Shown: positions 60,001 through 64,000 of the stretch, in pieces
Numbering within the stretch: the stretch's first letter is position 1
How the letters are laid out: each line of letters starts with the position of its first letter
Source: Lycocorax pyrrhopterus obiensis
Lineage: Eukaryota > Chordata > Aves > Passeriformes > Paradisaeidae
Length of the DNA: 64,000 nt
Reading direction: 5' to 3'
Assembly: GCA_014706295.1 (NCBI GenBank)
Contig: JACSVZ010000007.1
Coordinates: 47,568,975-47,632,974 of the forward strand
Position numbers and translations under genes: made by a program
The notes under the pieces: model-generated
Database searches by the model: none
What the model saw: only the letters and a program-made list of their open reading frames with translations
What the model was told of the DNA's origin: nothing

Positions 60001-63000
60001 GAAAATGGGAATGTAATTGCATACGCACAATTTCTCATTATTTTAAGTTAAAAGACACTTGGAAGCATTACTCACACTTTTACACAAAACTCAGTTCAAG
60101 CATTTTAAAATACTGAACAGTAGAATGAAAAGCTTTTAGATTCTGAATTTGGTCTCACATAACAAAAGATAAGCAAGACAAAAGAAAGAGGCCATTTCAA
60201 AGTACACTCTACCTTATTAACGGTGACTTTTCAGGAATGAGATCAGCAACTTCTGTAGTGCGTTGGTGCAGTAACAGTGCATCTTCTGCAGAGAAGCTTG
60301 GGTTACTCAGCCAGTCTAATTCTGCAGGTAAAAAAAGTGTGAGATCAATACAAATTAGCTTGCTGTGCTTTTTTAAGTTGGGGGTTAATCTAGGCAGCAG
60401 ACAGCTAAATTCACAGTAAATGTCACTAAGTCATGTGCAATAACTGAGCATATTGGAAAGCAGTCCATGAAATTTCCATTTAGCTCATACTGAAAGCTAT
60501 GTTTAATACATAGCTCTATACACAGCTCTATACACAAAAATACACAGCTCTACACACAAAAAAATAATCTATCAAATATTCATTTTTATCATTTAAAATT
60601 CTAACTTTATATATTTACATATGTATAAATTTGTTATATATGTATAAGATCATCTACTGCATCATAATATATTTACTACTATATATTAATTATACACTAA
60701 TTTCTACATACAATATAGAATAGAAATATTTACATATTTAAAAAGTGAAATTGGAAAAAATACAGAAAGGCACAATTAAACAAAAGGTGTAGTTAATGAA
60801 TGCAATACAACTTATACAATCTAACAAAAGTATATGTTACTGACTGTGTGGAAAATATTCTTAACACAATTTTATTGATAGGCTCATCCATTTTTGATAA
60901 GAATACTCAAGTGTTTTACACATGGCCAAAACATGTCACTGAAATATCATTAGACTTTTCAGTAGTGCGAAAGAAAGCTACTGGATGCTAATTTGTATGT
61001 ATTGGTCAGCATCAAGCATTCTGCACGTAGATCTCTGCATTTCAGTCACCAGATAAGATCAGACACTAACAGGATGTGGAAGGGAAACTTTCTGTCACAA
61101 TTTTACTGATATTAAAAGTTTTATAACAATTTTCACAGAGATATCATTTCTAGAATTCTTTTAAGCACGTGAAATTTCTTAGCTATTAAACAACAAAAGT
61201 TAATTTGCATAAATACAGAACTTAACAGCAGCCCTTCCGGTGTCACACTGACAGAGATAATAACAAAAGGAACAAATCTGGTCTCCGTGCCTCTCCGCCA
61301 TGCTCTTTACAATCACTTTTGCCTCAGTATTCTTCCTGTCACACTCCTGTCTTTGTGCTCTTGACTACACTGATGTCTACCCCTAAACAGAATGAACTCA
61401 TTGTCTGTCAAGCCATATACCTCTCCTCCTTCTAAAGTATTTCTTTCAGAAACAGAATTTTGGTATGAAAAGCTTTCTTCTGTCTCCTGTCCCTGAGTTG
61501 TTGTCCACAAAAGGATTTAAAGCAGAGAAGACTGCAAAAGTTTGTTAACCTAAGTTAAACACATCAAGAAGTACATACGATAAAGCAAAGCTCCAGTTTG
61601 TGTTTCCCAAGAGTCCACCCCCATTATGAAAGGCCCCATAAGGAAGGATCACCTCTGTGGCTCGTCTTTAACCTCCATCTCTGTGCAAGGGAGAATCCAC
61701 AATTCACGGCACTGTCAAGACCAAATCACACCCCCCCACGACCAGCCCAACCAATAAGCTGCAGAACAGCACCATGCACCATTTCCCAGCCTGTTTCTGT
61801 AGCTTGGTTCTACCTGAGCAGCTAAGATCAAGTTGCATCTTTAACGCATTGAAGAATCACTCTGTGACAACCAAGCCCTGTAGCACAGTCAAAATACCTC
61901 TGTGGCTACAGCAGGGAAGTTCAGAATTCTCGAAGTACAGTATTTTCCGAAGAACTTAATCAAACTGACCTAATACACAGAAAAAAATGAGCAGTTTTTG
62001 CCACTTTACAACATGCAAGTTCAAACTGCTTGTAAATAATCTCAAGTGAATCAGTTAGCTGGATACAAGCATTTGAAACATCACAATGCATTCCAAACTT
62101 TAAAATGCTATCTCTTCACTTGTTATGCTTTTTTCTTGTGGAATGTCTAAGAACTTTATCATTGTCGCAGACCAGATATAAAAGACCTATTTTGAGATAA
62201 TATGTATGTACTCATTACATGTTTATGAGCACAACAGCAGCAGCAATCCAATGGCATCCTCTTTATACCTTCTCAAGCAAAAAGAAAAATTAAAAAATTA
62301 CAGTGCATGTCTACACAGACAATTTTTAAGAGTTACACGAAGCCTTTTGTTGCCTCTCAGGATCCTGAAAATCTGCTTTCAGCAAAATTCACTGCATCAC
62401 CTATAGCATAGTTCAGACTGCAAATAATGCTGCACGTGACACTTACTAATGTCAGCAGGGTTACTTATTACTACTGCTCTCTTCATGGCTACAGATAAAT
62501 TTACAATTTATCTTCCACCAACGCTAATTAAGCTTGACAACATAATTGTAACGAAGCATATACAAAATTGCAGCACTCTAGAGGCTGCTGCAACTCAGCA
62601 ATCGGGCAACAGAGGAAGCCTAAGCCCCACTTCTGTTTCAGACAGCACTTTCACTTTAAAAATGGTTTAGGAAGGTTTTTAGAAGTATGATGCAGAGTGG
62701 TTGGCTGAATGAAACATGACCAATATATATACGTTATTACTTCAACTTTTACAATAAAGCCATGAAGCAATCCTAAATGTCTGCGAAAGGCACCTCAGTT
62801 TTACATAACACTAAAATCAAAATACTCTGGGGTCTCTGTATTATGATGCACTTTGGCTTCACAGCAGCTCTGAGCAGAGAACCATCTATCAGAGAGATAC
62901 CAAAGTTGCCTGTCAAGTTCTCAAGTTCTCACAAGCTGAATGTGTGGAATTTGATATACACTACCATAAATGTGGTTCTGAGTTAATATTTAATTTTTAC

Positions 63001-64000
63001 AACTTACATTAAAACGTCATTGTCAAAACCAAAGTACAACATTTACTAGAACATAAACCAAACAAATTATGTTCCAGTTTTGTCAATAATTCTCACACAA
63101 AAAGCTTCCAGCATACCAAAATGTAAGTCATAAACAGTGCTAACAACTGAAATCTGGATCCACAAGCCAGTCTTACATCTTTTTCTGTATAATCTGATCT
63201 TCCAGACAGGTGGCCTGAAGAGACACAGACTACTGTAACAAACTTAAAGGCTAAATTCCCAAAGTTTTAAAATACAACCAAGGTCTTATTACCAGAGAAT
63301 TTTACTGTATCTCTCCCTGGCAGAACAGCTCCTCTATTCCTAGAAGTTGTAATTTGGTATCTTATTATGTCCACTACTCCCTACAGCAAGTGTCATTACC
63401 AGAAAGGGTCCTAAATGCAGCTAGAACATTTCTGTACTGGCAGAGTGAGAATCAACCACTGTTATGCCATCGCGGTAAGGCAGAACTGGTTAGAACAAGA
63501 AGCTAACACACCATACCGACCGGACCAAATATACAAGAAATTTAGCTTAGGTAAATGCTTCTCGTTTCCCTTTGCTGTAGTGTCTAGAGAATGGGCAGAT
63601 GTAAGGGTGGTAGAACCTGGCAAGCAAAAGGAAGGGTTAGTTCAACTCCTGCCCAGCAGAATTAATAAACGTAGTACCTACTTCACTGCTTGGCATTACA
63701 CCAGAAAGTGTTATTTCCTTTAATATTATTATTTACTTATTAAAAGTATTACTCGCAGCTGCAAGTCAATGTGATACAACGAATCATAATCCAAAAAAAC
63801 ATCCTTCACAACTATGATTTGGCTTAATAAGCAAGGAATTAAAAAACACTCTTCAAGATATCCAAAGAAAAAAAAAAATAACAACAACAACAAACCAAAA
63901 GCCCCGGTGCCGCGCTCCGCAGCCTCCGGGAGCGATGGTTACGGGCCGCTAGGCTCGGGCCTAGTGTCAGCACCGCCCCCGCCGCCGCACCACGGCGGGG
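35972..64000 (-). CDS. NRDE2: NRDE2 homologue, necessary for RNA interference domain containing; 5' end outside window
   Basis: NRDE2 is a nuclear HAT-repeat protein that binds the exosome helicase MTR4 and limits its recruitment. It also supports splicing and genome stability, and in worms and fission yeast (Nrl1) acts in nuclear RNAi. Exons on the minus strand are 63991-64000 (partial exon 1), 60213-60321, 57945-58163, 57313-57462, 54448-54910, 53846-54248, 50150-50283, 48027-48144, 45828-46003, 44747-45133, 42660-43588, 40323-40461, 36751-36822 and 35972-36097. All are GT-AG with matching phases. Exons 2-14 give 3,425 nt, about 1,141 residues plus stop; with a human-like exon 1 the total would be about 1,162 against 1,164 in human. 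Order: [10 protein letters not shown]-terminus, Lys/Ser-rich tract, MTR4-interacting region, HAT-like helical repeats, an acidic linker and a conserved C-terminus. No disablement is seen. It is convergent with PSMC1. Confidence 0.96.
36751..36822 (-). CDS. NRDE2: NRDE2 exon 13
   Basis: A 72-nt exon (acceptor TCACACAG, donor GTAAGC) encodes [24 protein letters not shown], a final HAT helix. Its phase is 0 at both ends, so skipping would delete 24 residues in frame. Confidence 0.95.
37778..38515 (-). mobile_element. CR1 LINE fragment in NRDE2 intron 12
   Basis: About 740 bp in reverse complement: CACAGAATTGCAGAGG at the CR1 3' end, then tail sequence, and by about 38300-38480 the ORF2 end (GGGTACAGCACCAGTGGCTGG, AGCCTGGCAGTTCAGCCAG). 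It carries several small indels and lies in the same orientation as NRDE2 transcription. Confidence 0.85.
39255..40025 (+). mobile_element. CR1 LINE ORF2 (reverse transcriptase) fragment in NRDE2 intron 12
   Basis: In plus orientation it includes CCTGGGAAGGTGACAGAGAAG, the RT stretch that translates [11 protein letters not shown] (about 39620-39652), TTTAACATCTTCATTAATGA and GCAGATGACACAAAACTGAG. It is interrupted by deletions and stops and is therefore dead. The orientation is opposite to the CR1 750 bp away. Confidence 0.85.
40323..40461 (-). CDS. NRDE2: NRDE2 exon 12
   Basis: The acceptor GTTTCAG is followed by G GCA, encoding (R)[18 protein letters not shown] through LWRMYLNFM. It ends in phase 0 before GTAAGA. 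The human protein also carries GREIHATIPETGL at this place, as I recall it. Confidence 0.96.
42448..42605 (+). mobile_element. MIR-like SINE relic in NRDE2 intron 11
   Basis: AGGGCTCTAATTCTATTC, TCTGCCACTGACTCCCTG and CTTCTTCATCTGAAAAATGAGA parallel the MIR core and CAGTTTCCTCATCTGTAAAATG tail. It lies just next to exon 11. Confidence 0.5.
42660..43588 (-). CDS. NRDE2: NRDE2 exon 11, largest exon, C-terminal HAT repeats
   Basis: This 929-nt open exon (acceptor TTTCTGCAG, donor GTAATA) encodes [57 protein letters not shown], several more helical pairs and [19 protein letters not shown], ending in KLTEKVQ. The FD/RFFD and [16 protein letters not shown] patterns are classic HAT helices. A Lys run near its start may be a second nuclear targeting patch (inference). 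Confidence 0.97.
44172..44318 (-). mobile_element. CR1 LINE 3' tail fragment in NRDE2 intron 10
   Basis: It begins CATAGAATCACAGAATTTTA, with two copies of the terminal octamer, then GGGTTGGAAGGGATC and TCCCAACCCCTCCTGC. About 145 bp. Confidence 0.88.
44747..45133 (-). CDS. NRDE2: NRDE2 exon 10
   Basis: It encodes [20 protein letters not shown], the LLGVPCTSK segment, [29 protein letters not shown] and CWLQYEISK. It has phase 0 at both ends (acceptor TTTTTAG, donor GTAATG). Confidence 0.96.
45828..46003 (-). CDS. NRDE2: NRDE2 exon 9, acidic linker
   Basis: It begins with an acidic run ([17 protein letters not shown]) and continues [29 protein letters not shown] and DCEDPERQ. It ends in phase 0 before GTCACT. 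The acidic insert is likely a disordered linker between two HAT-rich lobes (inference). Confidence 0.96.
48027..48144 (-). CDS. NRDE2: NRDE2 exon 8
   Basis: It encodes [20 protein letters not shown] through [18 protein letters not shown]. The [20 protein letters not shown] block is among the strongest family signatures. It ends in phase 1 before GTATGT. Confidence 0.97.
48684..48815 (+). mobile_element. Possible MIR-like SINE relic in NRDE2 intron 7
   Basis: AGTCCAGGGTTCCAGTCCTAG, CTCACTGCCAG and ATCTCTAGGTTCATCAAC loosely follow the MIR body. Divergence is high and the call is tentative. Confidence 0.3.
50150..50283 (-). CDS. NRDE2: NRDE2 exon 7
   Basis: It follows the acceptor TTACAG and encodes (A)[22 protein letters not shown] through [15 protein letters not shown], nearly identical to the human segment as I recall it. 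It ends in phase 0 before GTAGCA. Confidence 0.97.
53846..54248 (-). CDS. NRDE2: NRDE2 exon 6, HAT-like repeats
   Basis: It encodes [60 protein letters not shown] and [12 protein letters not shown], and ends in phase 1 before GTAAGG. The pairs of amphipathic helices with Trp/Pro/Asn turns are typical of HAT (half-a-TPR) repeats. Confidence 0.97.
54448..54910 (-). CDS. NRDE2: NRDE2 exon 5
   Basis: The acceptor TTTCAAG is followed by A TAT AAA AGG, encoding (R)[10 protein letters not shown]. It continues through [33 protein letters not shown] and [18 protein letters not shown], and ends in phase 0 before GTATGT. The last part begins the first HAT-like helix. Confidence 0.97.
56214..57200 (-). 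mobile_element. CR1 LINE fragment (about 1 kb) in NRDE2 intron 4
   Basis: It begins AGAATCATAGAATGGTTCGG, continues through the 3' UTR-type GGGCAGGGACACCTTCCACTA and GCTGCTCAAATTTCC, and reaches the end of ORF2 near 57150 (CCCCAGGGGATACCACTTGCC). It is the best preserved CR1 here and lies about 110 bp downstream of NRDE2 exon 4. Confidence 0.9.
57313..57462 (-). CDS. NRDE2: NRDE2 exon 4, start of MTR4-interacting region
   Basis: It encodes (N)[20 protein letters not shown] through [19 protein letters not shown] and ends in AG before GTATGG. The WLDDIQ and [19 protein letters not shown] segments are the most conserved N-terminal part and fall in the region known to bind the MTR4 helicase. Confidence 0.95.
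57945..58163 (-). CDS. NRDE2: NRDE2 exon 3, basic and serine-rich tract
   Basis: It starts with G, completing Arg, then [20 protein letters not shown], followed by a run of Lys/Arg/His (about 25 residues) and an SSSSESD cluster. It ends in AA before GTATGT. The basic tract probably acts as a nuclear localisation signal, and the serines resemble acidophilic kinase sites (inference). The layout matches the human protein although the sequence is poorly conserved. Confidence 0.93.
60213..60321 (-). CDS. NRDE2: NRDE2 exon 2
   Basis: The acceptor CTGCAG is followed by AA TTA GAC TGG, encoding (E)[20 protein letters not shown] through PEKSPLI. It ends in AG before GTAGAG. The LDWLSNPSF start is the conserved N-terminal block of vertebrate NRDE2. 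Confidence 0.93.
60508..60562 (+). repeat. Short tandem repeat in NRDE2 intron 1
   Basis: CAGCTCTATACACA-type units recur three to four times (ATAGCTCTATACA, CAGCTCTATACACAAAAATA, CACAGCTCTACACACAAAAA). Confidence 0.7.
60595..60760. repeat. AT-rich low-complexity stretch
   Basis: Nearly pure A/T sequence with TATATA and ATATAT blocks lies in NRDE2 intron 1. No coding or RNA gene is evident. Confidence 0.7.
63866..63893 (+). repeat. A-run and (AAC)n microsatellite
   Basis: A10 followed by AACAACAACAACAA lies within 100 bp of the NRDE2 exon 1 donor, at the border of the CpG island. Confidence 0.85.
63898..64000. promoter_or_regulatory. Edge of the NRDE2 CpG island
   Basis: The last 100 bases switch abruptly from an A-rich/AAC repeat to GC-rich, CpG-dense sequence (for example CCGCCCCCGCCGCCGC). 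This marks the 5' CpG island of NRDE2, most of which lies beyond the window. Confidence 0.7.
63991..64000 (-). CDS. NRDE2: NRDE2 exon 1, 3' end only
   Basis: On the minus strand the last ten bases read CCC CGC CGT G before a GTGCGG donor. Joined to AA of exon 2 this gives Pro-Arg-Arg-Glu-Leu-Asp-Trp-Leu, parallel to the Ser-Arg-Lys-Glu-Leu-Asp-Trp-Leu that I recall for the human protein. The phase fits exactly. The start codon must lie beyond 64000. The assignment rests on ten bases, so it is tentative. Confidence 0.5.

Overview
The window looks like a stretch of bird chromosome. Evidence for birds: intron-rich vertebrate genes; seven fragments of the CR1 retrotransposon, several ending in the typical avian CR1 3' octamer (read here as CATAGAAT); and a solo retroviral LTR of a type I recall from neoavian, especially passerine, genomes. 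The exact species cannot be read from the sequence. The two genes and their order (PSMC1 forward, NRDE2 reverse, tail to tail) match the human 14q32 arrangement as I remember it, so this is an ordinary conserved locus.

Positions 1 to about 24,000 hold no protein-coding gene I can support. This is intergenic DNA with a MIR-like relic (about 4,440), an A/C-rich low-complexity block (about 5,750), a 1,063-bp solo LTR with a near-perfect 5-bp target duplication (13,564-14,626), two short CR1 tails and a few small tandem repeats. From about 24,000 a CA-repeat and GC-cassette minisatellite leads into a CpG island.

PSMC1 (24,382-32,388, plus strand, 11 coding exons) encodes Rpt2, an AAA ATPase of the 26S proteasome base. 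All exons join in phase to exactly 440 codons plus stop. The N-myristoylation glycine, Walker A, Walker B, second region of homology and C-terminal HbYX tail are all present. A poly(A) signal follows at 32,529.

NRDE2 (35,972 to beyond 64,000, minus strand) encodes the nuclear RNA-interference-defective-2 homologue, a HAT-repeat partner and inhibitor of the RNA-exosome helicase MTR4. Thirteen complete exons (2-14) join in phase to 3,425 coding bases, and the last 10 bases of the window probably hold the 3' end of exon 1. The start codon lies outside the window. The introns carry CR1 and MIR-like relics, including an inverted CR1 pair in intron 12.

The two genes do unrelated jobs, protein degradation and nuclear RNA surveillance, and share only a convergent 3-kb spacer. 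I found no unusual biosynthetic, defence or mobile system. The points worth a second look are the one-codon first exon of PSMC1, the promoter minisatellite, the inverted CR1 pair, a donor-bordered open frame in NRDE2 intron 4 and a few candidate conserved non-coding blocks.
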